Source: Streptomyces justiciae (GTDB lineage: Bacteria > Actinomycetota > Actinomycetes > Streptomycetales > Streptomycetaceae). Taken from it: a stretch of DNA of 64,000 bases. The notes below the pieces were generated by a model. It made no database searches, had not been told where the DNA came from, and saw nothing but the letters and a program-made list of their open reading frames with translations. A program made the position numbers and the translations under genes. The stretch is taken from positions 62,001 to 126,000 of the forward strand of contig NZ_JADDXU010000003.1 in the NCBI RefSeq assembly GCF_015163075.1. The letters are read 5' to 3'. Below are positions 18,051 through 26,789 of this stretch, one piece after another (within the stretch, counting starts at the first letter, position 1; every line of letters starts with the position of its first letter).

Positions 18051-18416
18051 ATGAGTATCGACGATTTCGGCGGCGGCCAGGGCCCCCAGCCCGATGTGCT
18101 CGTGGTGACCACCAACGACGTGCCCGGCTTCCGGGTGCAGGAGGTACTGGGGGAGGTCTTCGGGTTGACCGTGCGCTCCCGGCATCTGGGGAGCCAGATC
18201 GGCGCGGGCCTGAAGTCGATGATCGGCGGTGAGCTCAAGGGGCTCACCAAGACGCTGGTGCAGACCCGCAACCAGGCCATGGACCGGCTCGTGGAGCAGG
18301 CACGCGCGCGTGGGGCGAACGCCGTGCTGATGTTCCGCTTCGACGTGACGGAGGCGGCCGACGTCGGCACCGAGGTGTGTGCCTACGGGACCGCGGTGGT
18401 CCTGGCCCGGGAGTGA
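18051..18416 (+). CDS. YbjQ/UPF0145 family protein
   Basis: 121 residues. Contains VLVVTTNDVPGF...VLGEVFGLTVRSR, LKSMIGGELKGLTK, ARAGANAVLMFRFD-like segments and a final EVCAYGTAVVL, the pattern of the YbjQ (UPF0145) fold, a small pentameric protein of unknown job. Here the metal-heavy variant motifs are absent. Convergent with tipA, sharing a hairpin. Confidence 0.87.
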   Translation: MSIDDFGGGQGPQPDVLVVTTNDVPGFRVQEVLGEVFGLTVRSRHLGSQIGAGLKSMIGGELKGLTKTLVQTRNQAMDRLVEQARARGANAVLMFRFDVTEAADVGTEVCAYGTAVVLARE

Positions 18417-18430
18417 GGACCGGGCCAGGA
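18400..18430. terminator. Bidirectional hairpin between ybjQ and tipA
   Basis: TCCTGGCCCGG (18400-18410) pairs with CCGGGCCAGGA (18420-18430). The ybjQ stop codon is in the loop and the tipA stop is 5 nt beyond, so it serves both convergent genes. Confidence 0.7.
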
Positions 18431-18434
18431 CGGA

Positions 18435-19196
18435 CTACGCGGTGTGCCGGGCCGCGTTCGCCCTGATCGCGTCCCTCAGGTGCTCGGCCAGGCCGTCGCC
18501 CATCGCGTCGTAGAACGCCTTGAAGCGCTCGTCGGAGACGTACATGTCGCCGAAGCACAGGTGCATCTCGTACGGGACCTCGAAGTAGTACCTGCTGATG
18601 TGCTGCCGGTGTTCCTCGGCGAGGTCCATGGCCGCCTCGGCGGACGGCTGCTCGCCGGCCGTCACGAGGGCGGCGTAGCGCCGGCCCCAGTCGTCGACCT
18701 CGGCCTGGATGCGTTTCCAGTCCTCCTTGGTGTACGTCGCGGCGCGGCGCTGGGACTCGGCGTACGCCTCGGTGCCGCCCCAGCGCTGTTCCGCCTCCTC
18801 GGCGTACTGCTCGGGATCCTTGTCGCCGAAGACCTCGAAGCGTTCCTCCGGCGTGAGGTTGATGCCCATCTTGCGTGCCTCCATGGCCTGCTCCACGGCC
18901 GCCGCCATCTTCTGGAGCTTCTCGATCCGGGCGGTCAGCAGTTCGTGCTGGCGGCGCAGGTGGGTGCGCGGGTCCGTGGCCGGATCGTCGAGGAGGGCGG
19001 CGACCTCGTCGAGCGGGAAGCCGAGCTCGCGGTAGAACAGGATCTGTTGCAGCCGGTCGAGGTCGGCGTCGCTGTAGCGCCGGTGGCCCGCGTGGCTGCG
19101 CTCGCTCGGGGCGAGCAGGCCGATGTCGTCGTAGTGGTGCAGCGTGCGCACCGTCACTCCGGCGAAAGCGGCGACCTGTCCCACGGAGTAGCTCAC
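18435..19196 (-). CDS. tipA: TipA, MerR-family thiopeptide-binding transcriptional activator
   Basis: 253 residues, the length of TipAL. N-terminal MerR winged helix (SYSVGQVAAFAGVTVRTLHHYDDIGLL), a coiled coil at about 75-109, then the C-terminal drug-binding globin-like TipAS domain. Met110 (MGINLTPEE) is the expected internal start of the separate 144-residue TipAS protein. Cys214, the residue known to bond covalently to thiostrepton-type antibiotics in S. lividans, is conserved (EMHLCFGDMYVSDERF); a nearby second Cys of the S. lividans protein is replaced here. GTG 19196 has GGAAGGAG 7 nt upstream. Self-activating through the promoter just upstream. Confidence 0.93.
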   Translation of the reverse strand: MSYSVGQVAAFAGVTVRTLHHYDDIGLLAPSERSHAGHRRYSDADLDRLQQILFYRELGFPLDEVAALLDDPATDPRTHLRRQHELLTARIEKLQKMAAAVEQAMEARKMGINLTPEERFEVFGDKDPEQYAEEAEQRWGGTEAYAESQRRAATYTKEDWKRIQAEVDDWGRRYAALVTAGEQPSAEAAMDLAEEHRQHISRYYFEVPYEMHLCFGDMYVSDERFKAFYDAMGDGLAEHLRDAIRANAARHTA

Positions 19197-19230
19197 TTCG
19201 TCCGCTCCTTCCCTTCTCGGTACGCCGTCC

Positions 19231-19261
19231 ACGGTGCGGCCTCACGCCACGTGAGGTGCAA
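19231..19261 (-). promoter_or_regulatory. tipA promoter with 19-bp spacer and TipA operator
   Basis: On the minus strand TTGCAC (19261-19256) and CACCGT (19236-19231) are separated by 19 bp, the over-long spacer typical of MerR-type promoters. The spacer and the edge of the -35 hold the inverted repeat CCTCACG-N3-CGTGAGG (19240-19256). Layout and most bases match the thiostrepton-inducible tipA promoter of S. lividans as I remember it. Confidence 0.82.
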
Positions 19262-19316
19262 GCCCATATCGGCACCTCCGGATGTGGTGCCCGTTTTGCC
19301 CGTTTATCGTGAGCCC

Positions 19317-20600
19317 GTGGCCCAGGACACCGCGCAGCAGGCACCCGCAGCCCCGGCGACCCCGGCCCGTGCGCTGCTGCCCCTGATCCTCCCCGCTCTC
19401 GCGGTGGGCGTGGGCGTGGGCCTGATCTTCCTCGGGGTGAGCGCGGCGGCCGAGGCGTTCCAGGACGTGCTGTGGCAGAACCTGCCGGACGCCCTCGGCG
19501 TGGGCCGGTACTCGGTGCTGTGGATGCTGGTCATGCTCACCGCGACCGGGGTGGCCGTAGGACTGGTGGTGTGGAAGGTGCCGGGCCACGCCGGACCCGA
19601 CCCGGCGACCACCGGTCTCGACGCCCCTGTGCTGCCGCCCGTCGTGCTGCCCGGGCTGGTCCTCGCGACCGCGCTGATGCTGGCCGGCGGGCCGAGCCTC
19701 GGCCCCGAGAACCCGATCATCGCCGTGAACGTCGGGATCGCCTTCTGGCTCGGCCGGCGGCTGCTGCCCCGGATGCCGGGCGGGCTGTGGCCGGCGCTGG
19801 CGGAGGCGGCGACGATCGGCGCGCTGTTCGGTACGCCGGTGGCGGCGGCTCTGGTCGTCTCCGAGGCGCTGGCCGGGCGGCAGATCAGGGGGACGCTGTG
19901 GGACAACGTCTTCGCGCCGCTGGTCGCCGCCACCGCGGGCGCCCTGACGACGACCCTGGTGGCCCATCCGTCCTTCGATCTGCATCTGCCCGCGTTCGGG
20001 CGGCCCGGCTGGGGCGATCTGCTGGCGGCGGTGGTGATCGCGTCCGCGGCGGCCCTGTTCGGCATGTGTGCCGTCCGCGCCTTCCCGTACGTCCACGGCG
20101 CCTTCGCCCGGTTGCGGCACCCGATGCTCGTGCTGCCCGCCGGCGGCCTCGTGCTGGGGCTCCTCGCGGCCGTGGGCGGCCATCTCACGCTCTTCAAGGG
20201 GCTGGAGGAGGTCGGGGAGATCGCCGCCGACCCGGACGGCTGGTCGGCCGGGGAGTTCGCCACGATGACGGTGGTGAAGCTGGCCGCGCTGCTCGTCGCC
20301 GCGTCCTGCGGCTTCCGCGGCGGGCGGATCTTCCCTGCGGTGTTCGTCGGCGCCGCCTTCGGGCTGTGCGCCCATGCCCTCGTCTCCGGCGTGCACCCCT
20401 CCGTCGGTGTCGCCGCGGGCGTCCTGGGCATGCTCCTCGCCATCACCCGGCAGGGCTGGGTGAGCCTGTTCACGGCCGCCGTGCTGGTGGCCTCGCCCGC
20501 GATCCTGGCCCTGCTGTGCATCGCCTCGCTGCCGGCCTGGCTGCTGGTGACCGGACGCCCCCAGATGCAGTTGCGCGACGACGGAACCCCGGTCCGCTGA
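19317..20600 (+). CDS. ClC-family chloride channel/antiporter
   Basis: 427 residues, about ten membrane helices. ClC hallmarks: GPSLGPENP around residue 125-133 (equivalent of the G(K/R)EGP selectivity motif, with the gating Glu present), VVSEALAG (possible inner proton Glu), and GGRIFPAVF at about 335-343 (GxFxP-type motif). Exchanges or conducts chloride, possibly with protons. 22 nt upstream of glutamate decarboxylase, so likely one operon. The GTG at 19317 lacks a clear ribosome site; in-frame GTG codons about 25-30 nt upstream are alternatives. Divergent from tipA. Confidence 0.87.
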   Translation: MAQDTAQQAPAAPATPARALLPLILPALAVGVGVGLIFLGVSAAAEAFQDVLWQNLPDALGVGRYSVLWMLVMLTATGVAVGLVVWKVPGHAGPDPATTGLDAPVLPPVVLPGLVLATALMLAGGPSLGPENPIIAVNVGIAFWLGRRLLPRMPGGLWPALAEAATIGALFGTPVAAALVVSEALAGRQIRGTLWDNVFAPLVAATAGALTTTLVAHPSFDLHLPAFGRPGWGDLLAAVVIASAAALFGMCAVRAFPYVHGAFARLRHPMLVLPAGGLVLGLLAAVGGHLTLFKGLEEVGEIAADPDGWSAGEFATMTVVKLAALLVAASCGFRGGRIFPAVFVGAAFGLCAHALVSGVHPSVGVAAGVLGMLLAITRQGWVSLFTAAVLVASPAILALLCIASLPAWLLVTGRPQMQLRDDGTPVR

Positions 20601-20622
20601 ACCCACTTCGAGGAGTCCATCG

Positions 20623-22023
20623 ATGCCGCTCCACCAAGGTCCCGAGAAGCGCGACGAGCGCCCGATGTCCGTCAACCCCTTCTACGGGGAGGCCGATCCG
20701 GTCGGCGGCATGACCGAGGCCCCGCCCAAGCACCGGCTCCCGGACGCCCCGCTGCCGCCCTCGACGGCGTACCAGCTGGTGCACGACGAGCTGATGCTGG
20801 ACGGCAATTCGCGGCTCAACCTCGCCACCTTCGTCACCACCTGGATGGAGCCGCAGGCCGGCATCCTGATGGGCGAGTGCCGGGACAAGAACATGATCGA
20901 CAAGGACGAGTACCCGCGCACCGCCGAGCTGGAGCGGCGCTGTGTGGCGATGCTCGCCGACCTGTGGAACGCACCCGATCCGGCGGCCGCCGTGGGCTGT
21001 TCGACGAACGGGTCGAGCGAGGCCTGCATGCTCGCCGGGATGGCGCTGAAGCGCCGCTGGAGCAAGCGGAACCCCAAGCCGGGCGCCCGGCCCAATCTGG
21101 TCATGGGCATCAACGTCCAGGTCTGCTGGGACAAGTTCTGCAACTTCTGGGAGGTGGAACCCCGGCTCATCCCGATGGAGGGCGACCGCTTTCACCTCGA
21201 TCCGCAGGCCGCCGCCGCGCTGTGCGACGAGAACACCATCGGGGTCGTCGCCATCCTCGGCTCCACCTTCGACGGCTCCTACGAGCCCGTCGCCGACCTG
21301 TGCGCCGCCCTGGACGAGTTGCAGGAACGCACCGGCCTCGACATCCCGGTGCACGTCGACGGGGCGTCGGGCGGCATGGTCGCGCCCTTCCTCGACCCGG
21401 ACCTGGCCTGGGACTTCCGGCTGCCGCGCGTCGCCTCCATCAACACCTCGGGGCACAAGTACGGCCTGGTCTACCCGGGCGTCGGCTGGGCGCTGTGGCG
21501 CGACCACGACGCCCTGCCCGAGGAGCTGGTCTTCCGCGTCAACTACCTGGGCGGCGACATGCCGACCTTCGCGCTCAACTTCTCCCGGCCCGGCGCGCAG
21601 GTCGTCGCGCAGTACTACACGTTCCTGCGGCTGGGCCGGGAGGGCTACCGGGCCGTGCAGCAGACCACCCGGGACGTCGCGGGGCGCCTCGCCGAACGCA
21701 TCGAGGCCCTCGGCGACTTCCGGCTCCTCACTCGGGGCGACCAGCTGCCGGTGTTCGCCTTCACCACCGGGCACGACGTGACGGCGTACGACGTCTTCGA
21801 CGTGTCCCGGCGGCTGCGCGAGAGCGGCTGGCTGGTGCCGGCGTACACCTTCCCGCCCAACCGCGAGGACCTGAGCGTCCTGCGAGTCGTGTGCCGCAAC
21901 GGCTTCTCCGCCGACCTCGCCGAGCTGTTCGTGGACGACCTGCGCCGGCTGCTGCCCGAACTGCGCCGCCAGCCGCACCCGTTGACCAAGGACAAGGGCG
22001 CGGCGACGGGCTTCCACCACTGA
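20623..22023 (+). CDS. gad: Glutamate decarboxylase
   Basis: 466 residues, the normal GadB length. PLP enzyme converting glutamate to GABA and CO2 while consuming a cytoplasmic proton. The PLP lysine is K279 in the motif NTSGHKYGL; the substrate-site signature VHVDGASGGMVAPF and HDELMLDGNSRLNLATFV are intact. It follows the ClC gene by 22 nt with GAGGAG before the ATG. No GABA antiporter is next to it, so this would be only part of an acid-resistance system. Confidence 0.95.
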   Translation: MPLHQGPEKRDERPMSVNPFYGEADPVGGMTEAPPKHRLPDAPLPPSTAYQLVHDELMLDGNSRLNLATFVTTWMEPQAGILMGECRDKNMIDKDEYPRTAELERRCVAMLADLWNAPDPAAAVGCSTNGSSEACMLAGMALKRRWSKRNPKPGARPNLVMGINVQVCWDKFCNFWEVEPRLIPMEGDRFHLDPQAAAALCDENTIGVVAILGSTFDGSYEPVADLCAALDELQERTGLDIPVHVDGASGGMVAPFLDPDLAWDFRLPRVASINTSGHKYGLVYPGVGWALWRDHDALPEELVFRVNYLGGDMPTFALNFSRPGAQVVAQYYTFLRLGREGYRAVQQTTRDVAGRLAERIEALGDFRLLTRGDQLPVFAFTTGHDVTAYDVFDVSRRLRESGWLVPAYTFPPNREDLSVLRVVCRNGFSADLAELFVDDLRRLLPELRRQPHPLTKDKGAATGFHH

Positions 22024-22060
22024 GGACCACCTGAGGACCACCTGAGGGCAGCCTGAGGAC

Positions 22061-22090
22061 TACTTGCTGAGCGCCTACTTGCTGAGCGCC
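22061..22090. repeat. 15-bp tandem duplication across a stop codon
   Basis: TACTTGCTGAGCGCC occurs twice head to tail (22061-22075, 22076-22090). On the minus strand it duplicates the last four codons and the TAG stop of the ABC permease, leaving a second copy just downstream of the first stop. Confidence 0.85.
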
Positions 22091-22830
22091 GCGAACCGCC
22101 GTACCGCCAGCGGGAAGAACACCGCGAGCAGCGCCAGCGGCCAGGCCACGGCCGCCCACACATGGTCCGTGCCGAGGCCGCCGAACAGGTCCCGTACGGC
22201 CGTCGCCGTGCGGGACATCGGGTTCCACTCGACCACCGTGCCGAGCCAGTCCGGCATGGAGGCGGGGGCGGCGAGCGCGTTGGACAGGAACCCGACCGGC
22301 CAGACCAGGATCTGCACGGCCTGCACCATCTCGGGCTTCCCGGCCACCAGCGCCAGGAAGATGCCGATCCAGAGCATGGCGAAGCGGAAGAACAGCAGCA
22401 GTCCGAGGGCGCCGACGAACGCTCCCGGGCCGCCGTCCGGCCGCCAGCCGAGCGCGAACCCGACGCCGACGAGGACCCCGAGCCCGACCGTCGACTGGAG
22501 CATGTCCGCCACCGAACGCCCCACCAGCACCGCCCCGTTGGCCATGGGCAGCGAGCGGAAGCGGTCGATGACGCCCTTGTCGAGATCCTGGGTGACGGCG
22601 ATCATCGTGCCCTCCAGGCCGAAGGCCATGGTGAGCGCGAGCATCCCGGGGACCAGATAGTCGACGTACTCCCCCTCGACGCCCCGGCCGCCGCCGATGA
22701 GATAGCCGAACATCAGCAGCAGCATCACCGGGAAGACCAGACCGACGACCACGCGCACCGGCTGCCGTGCCCAGTGGGCGAGTTCGCGGCGGGTCATGGT
22801 CCAGGAGTCGGTCAGCGCGTACGTGCTCAT
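22075..22830 (-). CDS. ABC-2 type transporter permease (DrrB-like)
   Basis: 251 residues with six predicted membrane helices. The family pattern [18 protein letters not shown] at the start, [16 protein letters not shown] in the middle and [16 protein letters not shown] near the end fits daunorubicin-resistance-type exporters. The ATG overlaps the stop of the ATPase gene (22827-22830), so the two subunits are coupled. Substrate unknown; probably a drug or lipid exporter. Confidence 0.92.
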   Translation of the reverse strand: MSTYALTDSWTMTRRELAHWARQPVRVVVGLVFPVMLLLMFGYLIGGGRGVEGEYVDYLVPGMLALTMAFGLEGTMIAVTQDLDKGVIDRFRSLPMANGAVLVGRSVADMLQSTVGLGVLVGVGFALGWRPDGGPGAFVGALGLLLFFRFAMLWIGIFLALVAGKPEMVQAVQILVWPVGFLSNALAAPASMPDWLGTVVEWNPMSRTATAVRDLFGGLGTDHVWAAVAWPLALLAVFFPLAVRRFAALSK

Positions 22831-23765
22831 GCGGCCTCCTGAGTGAGGTGCAGGAAGACCTCGTCCAGCGTGGGCCGGCGCAGCGCCACGTCCTCGGCCT
22901 CGATGCCCGCCTCCTCCAGGGCCCGTACGACGCCGGAGAGCGCCGCCATCCGGTCGGTGACCGGGGCGCTGAGCAGCCGGCGGTCGGGGTCGACGGAGAC
23001 CCCGGACCGGTCGACCGGCAACAGCGCCACCGCCGCCCCCAGTTGCCCCGCGTCCCGCAGTACGACGTCGATGCGGTCGCCGCCGGTCGCCTTCTTCAGC
23101 TCCTCCGGTGTGCCGTCCGCGACGACCCGGCCGGCGTCCACGACGGAGACGCGGTCGGCGAGCTGGTCGGCCTCCTCCAGGTACTGCGTGGTGAGCAGGA
23201 CCGTCGTACCGCCGCCGACCAGGGAGCGGACCGACGCCCACACCTCGGCGCGGCCGCGGGGGTCGAGGCCGGTGGTGGGCTCGTCCAGGAAGAGCACCTC
23301 GGGTTCGGTGATCAGGGAGGCCGCGAGGTCCAGGCGGCGGCGCATGCCTCCGCTGTAGTGCCGTACCGCCTTGCGGCCGGTGTCGGTCAGGGCGAACCGC
23401 TCCAGGAGCTCGTCGGCACGCGCGCGTGCCCGGCGGGCGCCCAGGTGGTGGAGGCGGCCGAACATCTCCAGGTTCTGCCGGCCGCCGAGCTCCTCGTCGA
23501 GCGCCGCGTGCTGGCCGAGCAGGCCGATGCGCAGCCGGACGGCGTAGGCCTGGCGTACGACGTCGTGTCCGGCCACCTCGATGCGGCCGGCGTCGGGGCG
23601 CAGCAGGGTGGAGAGGATGCGGACCAGGGTGGTCTTGCCGGCGCCGTTCGGGCCGAGCACTCCGTGCACGGTGCCGCGGGCGACCGTGAGGTCGAGCCCG
23701 GCCAGTGCCTGTTTCTCGCCGTACTTCTTGCGTGCTCCGTCGACGGTGATCGCCGCTTGGGTCAC
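22827..23765 (-). CDS. ABC transporter ATP-binding protein (DrrA-like)
   Basis: 312 residues. Walker A GPNGAGKT, signature [12 protein letters not shown], Walker [15 protein letters not shown]-loop region [11 protein letters not shown]; the C-terminal extension of about 90 residues is as in DrrA. GTG 23765 follows GAGGGAG by 5 nt. Preceded by an operator-bracketed promoter and the padR gene, so expression is most likely repressed by that PadR protein until a ligand appears. Confidence 0.93.
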   Translation of the reverse strand: MTQAAITVDGARKKYGEKQALAGLDLTVARGTVHGVLGPNGAGKTTLVRILSTLLRPDAGRIEVAGHDVVRQAYAVRLRIGLLGQHAALDEELGGRQNLEMFGRLHHLGARRARARADELLERFALTDTGRKAVRHYSGGMRRRLDLAASLITEPEVLFLDEPTTGLDPRGRAEVWASVRSLVGGGTTVLLTTQYLEEADQLADRVSVVDAGRVVADGTPEELKKATGGDRIDVVLRDAGQLGAAVALLPVDRSGVSVDPDRRLLSAPVTDRMAALSGVVRALEEAGIEAEDVALRRPTLDEVFLHLTQEAA

Positions 23766-23780
23766 TGCCACTCCCTCGCT

Positions 23781-23842
23781 AGTCAAAGTTGACTACCCGA
23801 TCGAAAGTAACGCGGCGGAGCCCATTGGTCAAACTTGATTAG
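23781..23842 (-). promoter_or_regulatory. ABC-operon promoter between two PadR-type operators
   Basis: On the minus strand TTGACC and TACTTT are spaced by exactly 17 bp. A palindrome AGTCAA-N2-TTGACT (23781-23794) lies downstream of the -10. A related site GGTCAAACTTGATTA (23827-23841) covers the -35, agreeing at 13 of 16 positions when aligned with one flanking base. The upstream site touches the padR stop codon. Two operators flanking the core promoter fit cooperative repression. Confidence 0.7.
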
Positions 23843-24480
23843 CCGGCGTCCTCCGGATGCCGCTCCCCCGTCGCGTACGGGTTCTCCTCGCCCTCGGCGA
23901 GGATGCCGACGAAGGGCTCGCCCTCCCCCGCGAAGGAGTACGCCCCGTCCTCGATGCGCCCGATCAGGCCCTGGATCCACGCGAGTTCGGCGTCGGCCGT
24001 GTGGATCCAGAGGTTCATGATCTCGCCGATGTGGCCGAGCTGCTCGGGGCCTTCCTCGGGGACGTAGTGCTCGGTCACGGAGGCGCGCCACTGCTCGATG
24101 CGGCGGATCCGCTCCTTCAGCAGTGTCACCACCTCGGCGCGCGGCAGCTCGACCATGAAGCCGATCGCGGACGACTTGACGTCCATCTTCTGGTCGTACG
24201 AGGTCAGCGCCTCGCGCAGCAGCCGCAGGAACTCCTCGGTGCCCGCCTCCGTGATCTCGTACTCGGTACGGGGCGGGCCACCGGCGGTGGACGGCGCGAT
24301 CTCGTGCGCGTGCAGCAGTCCCTGCTTCGCCATCTGCTTCAGGGCGTGGTAGATCGAGCCGGGCTTGGCGTGGGACCACTCGTGCGCGCCCCAGTACTCC
24401 AGGTCGTTGCGCACCTGGTAGCCGTGGGCCCGCCCGTGCTGGCGGACGGCGCCGAGCACGAGGAGACGGATCGCTGACAT
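23839..24480 (-). CDS. PadR-family transcriptional repressor
   Basis: 213 residues. N-terminal winged helix (IRLLVLGAVRQHGRAHGYQVRNDLE...KPGSIYHALKQMAKQGLL) and wing PPRTEYEITEAG, then an alpha-helical ligand/dimer domain with ELPRAEVVTLLKERIRRIEQW, typical of PadR subfamily 1 with an extended C-terminus. Lies just upstream of the two-gene ABC exporter in the same direction; the probable operators sit between them. Regulators of this kind usually sense the exported drug. Confidence 0.9.
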   Translation of the reverse strand: MSAIRLLVLGAVRQHGRAHGYQVRNDLEYWGAHEWSHAKPGSIYHALKQMAKQGLLHAHEIAPSTAGGPPRTEYEITEAGTEEFLRLLREALTSYDQKMDVKSSAIGFMVELPRAEVVTLLKERIRRIEQWRASVTEHYVPEEGPEQLGHIGEIMNLWIHTADAELAWIQGLIGRIEDGAYSFAGEGEPFVGILAEGEENPYATGERHPEDAG

Positions 24481-24529
24481 GGGGCCAGCGTAGGACGCTT
24501 GACGTCAGCGCAGGCTCGTGCCCTGCTCC

Positions 24530-25078
24530 TCAGCCCCAGCTCGTGCCTTGCTCCTTCGCCACCAGCTCGAAGGCGGTGGCGCCGTCCAGGGACTCGCGGA
24601 TGATGTCGGCGTGGCCGGCGTGCCGGGCCGTCTCGCGGATCAGGTGCAGGACCAGCCAGCGCAGGGAGACCGCCTCGTCCGGCGGGAACCAGGGGTCGTT
24701 CGGGAGCGGGAAGGTGTCGTCGAGGCTGGGGACCGCGCGGATGAACGCCTCCGTCTCGGCGGCGACCTCCTCCCAGTAGGCGAGCTGCTGCGCGACGGTC
24801 TCGCCCTCGGCCAGCGCGAAACACTCGTGCCAGTTCGACTCGTCCCGCTTCACCGCCGGCGCCTCACCCTTGGCCCGGGCCACCCAGCCCTGCTCGGTCT
24901 CGGCCACGTGCTTGACCAGGCCCGCCAGCGACAGCTCGCTGGCACTGGGCGTGCTGCGCGCCTGCTCGTCGGTCAGCCCCAGCACGGAGCGCCTGATGCC
25001 GCCGCGCTGCTCCGCCAGGAAGGACAGGAGCGCGCCGCGCTCGTCGCCGTACGCCTCGGCTCGCACGTGAGTGACCAT
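24530..25078 (-). CDS. DinB/DUF664 family protein
   Basis: 182 residues. Four-helix DinB-like fold: LLSFLAEQRGGIRRSVLGLTDEQAR, then LVKHVAETEQGWVARAKG with a conserved His, and a late HLIRETARHAGHADIIRE supplying two further His residues. The three-His pattern usually binds a metal in DinB/mycothiol-dependent S-transferase relatives; the exact role is unknown. ATG 25078 gives a normal-length protein. Confidence 0.88.
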   Translation of the reverse strand: MVTHVRAEAYGDERGALLSFLAEQRGGIRRSVLGLTDEQARSTPSASELSLAGLVKHVAETEQGWVARAKGEAPAVKRDESNWHECFALAEGETVAQQLAYWEEVAAETEAFIRAVPSLDDTFPLPNDPWFPPDEAVSLRWLVLHLIRETARHAGHADIIRESLDGATAFELVAKEQGTSWG

Positions 25079-25187
25079 GACCGGCCGCCTTTCATCGGGA
25101 CCCGGGGGGCTCTCCCCCTGACACCGACGAAGCTACGGGCCCTTGCGGTCAGGTTCTGTCCGCAAGGGCCCGGCGTGGAGGAAACGC

Positions 25188-26648
25188 TCAGAACGGGAAG
25201 CCGCTCCGGCCGTGCTGGACCGAGATCCACTTCAGCGTGGTGAACGCGTCCAGCATCGTCTCGCCGTTGAGGCGGCCGATGCCGGAGCTCTTCTCGCCAC
25301 CGAAGGGCACGATCGGCTCGTCGTGGACGGTGCCGTCGTTGACGTGGAACATGCCGGTGTCGATCTGCTTGGCGAAGTTCACGCCGCGCTCGATGTTGCC
25401 GGTGTGGACGGCACCGCTGAGGCCGTACGGGGTGTCGTTGACGATCCGGACCGCCTCCTCCTCGCCGTCGACCGGGATGAGGAAGGCGACCGGGCCGAAG
25501 ACCTCCTGCTGGAGCAGGGTGGAGTCGGCGGGGAGGTCGGTGAGGACCGACGGGGCGACCAGGTTGTCCGTCACCTCGCCGCGCAGCAGGGCCGTCGCGC
25601 CCTCGGCGAGCGCCTGCTCGACGGCACCCGAGACGGCGTCCGCCTGCGAGGAGTTGATGACCGGGCCGATGACGGTCTGCGGGTCGCGCGGGTCGCCGAC
25701 CTTCAGCGACTTCACCTTGGCGACGAACTTCTCGGTGAACTCGTCCGCGATCGAGCGGTCGACCAGGACGCGGTTGGCGGCCATGCAGACCTGGCCCTGG
25801 TGGACGTACCGGCTGAAGACCGCGGCGTCGACCGCGTAGTCGATGTCGGCGTCGTCGAGGACCACGATGGCGCTGTTGCCGCCGAGTTCGAGGACCGAGC
25901 GCTTGAAGTGGGAGGCGCAGACGGTCGCGACGTGGCGGCCGACCTTGTCGGAGCCGGTGAAGGAGATGACCTTCGGGACAGGGTGCTCCAGGAAGGCGTC
26001 GCCGATCTCCGCGATGTCGGTGATGACGACGTTCAGCAGGCCCTGGGGCACGCCCGCGTCCTCGAAGATCTTCGCGACCAGGGAGCCGCCGGTGATCGGG
26101 GTGTTCTGGTGCGGCTTGAGGACCACGCCGTTGCCGAGCGCGAGCGCCGGGGCGACCGACTTGATGGAGAGCAGGAAGGGGAAGTTGAAGGGGCTGATCA
26201 CGCCGACGACACCGACCGGGACGCGGTAGACGCGGTTCTCCTTGCCGTCGATCGGCGAGGGGATGATCCGGCCCTCGGGGCGCAGGGAGAGGTGGATCGC
26301 CTCGCGCAGGAACTCCTTGGCGAGGTGCAGCTCGAAGCCGGCCTTGAGGTACGTGCCGCCGAGCTCGGCGATGATCACCTCGGTGATCTCCTGCTCGCGC
26401 TCCTCGATGAGCCGCAGGGCCTTCTCGAAGACCGCGCGACGGGCGTACGGGTTGGTCGCGGCCCATTCCTTCTGGGCGCGGGCGGCCGCCCGGTACGCCT
26501 CGTCGACCTCGTCGACCGTGGCTATGGTGATCGACGCCAGCTTCTCGCCGTCGTACGGGTTGAAGTCGATGATGTCCCAGGAGCCGGTGCCCGGGCGCCA
26601 CTCACCGTCGATGTACTGCTGGGCCAGGTCAGTGAAGTACGACGACAT
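25188..26648 (-). CDS. NAD(P)-dependent aldehyde dehydrogenase, aromatic-aldehyde type
   Basis: 486 residues. Catalytic Cys288 in GQVCMAANRVLV, general-base Glu in VLELGGNSAIVV, cofactor-binding SFTGSDKVGRHVA, and C-terminal FGGEKSSGIGRLNGE. The overall sequence resembles benzaldehyde/vanillin/salicylaldehyde dehydrogenases more than betaine-aldehyde types (inference). Monocistronic; a short inverted repeat GTGAT-N6-ATCAC just before the ATG may be regulatory. Confidence 0.92.
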   Translation of the reverse strand: MSSYFTDLAQQYIDGEWRPGTGSWDIIDFNPYDGEKLASITIATVDEVDEAYRAAARAQKEWAATNPYARRAVFEKALRLIEEREQEITEVIIAELGGTYLKAGFELHLAKEFLREAIHLSLRPEGRIIPSPIDGKENRVYRVPVGVVGVISPFNFPFLLSIKSVAPALALGNGVVLKPHQNTPITGGSLVAKIFEDAGVPQGLLNVVITDIAEIGDAFLEHPVPKVISFTGSDKVGRHVATVCASHFKRSVLELGGNSAIVVLDDADIDYAVDAAVFSRYVHQGQVCMAANRVLVDRSIADEFTEKFVAKVKSLKVGDPRDPQTVIGPVINSSQADAVSGAVEQALAEGATALLRGEVTDNLVAPSVLTDLPADSTLLQQEVFGPVAFLIPVDGEEEAVRIVNDTPYGLSGAVHTGNIERGVNFAKQIDTGMFHVNDGTVHDEPIVPFGGEKSSGIGRLNGETMLDAFTTLKWISVQHGRSGFPF

Positions 26649-26789
26649 GTGATCCCCAAATCACTAGCGGACGCGCGATCTGCATCACGGTCTGATCACA
26701 CGTCATCGTACTTGCGACACAAGCGAGTTGGGGACAGAGAGCGAAGTTATGGGGAGAACCCTAGAACCCTAGGAAGTGCGCGGGGCCCT

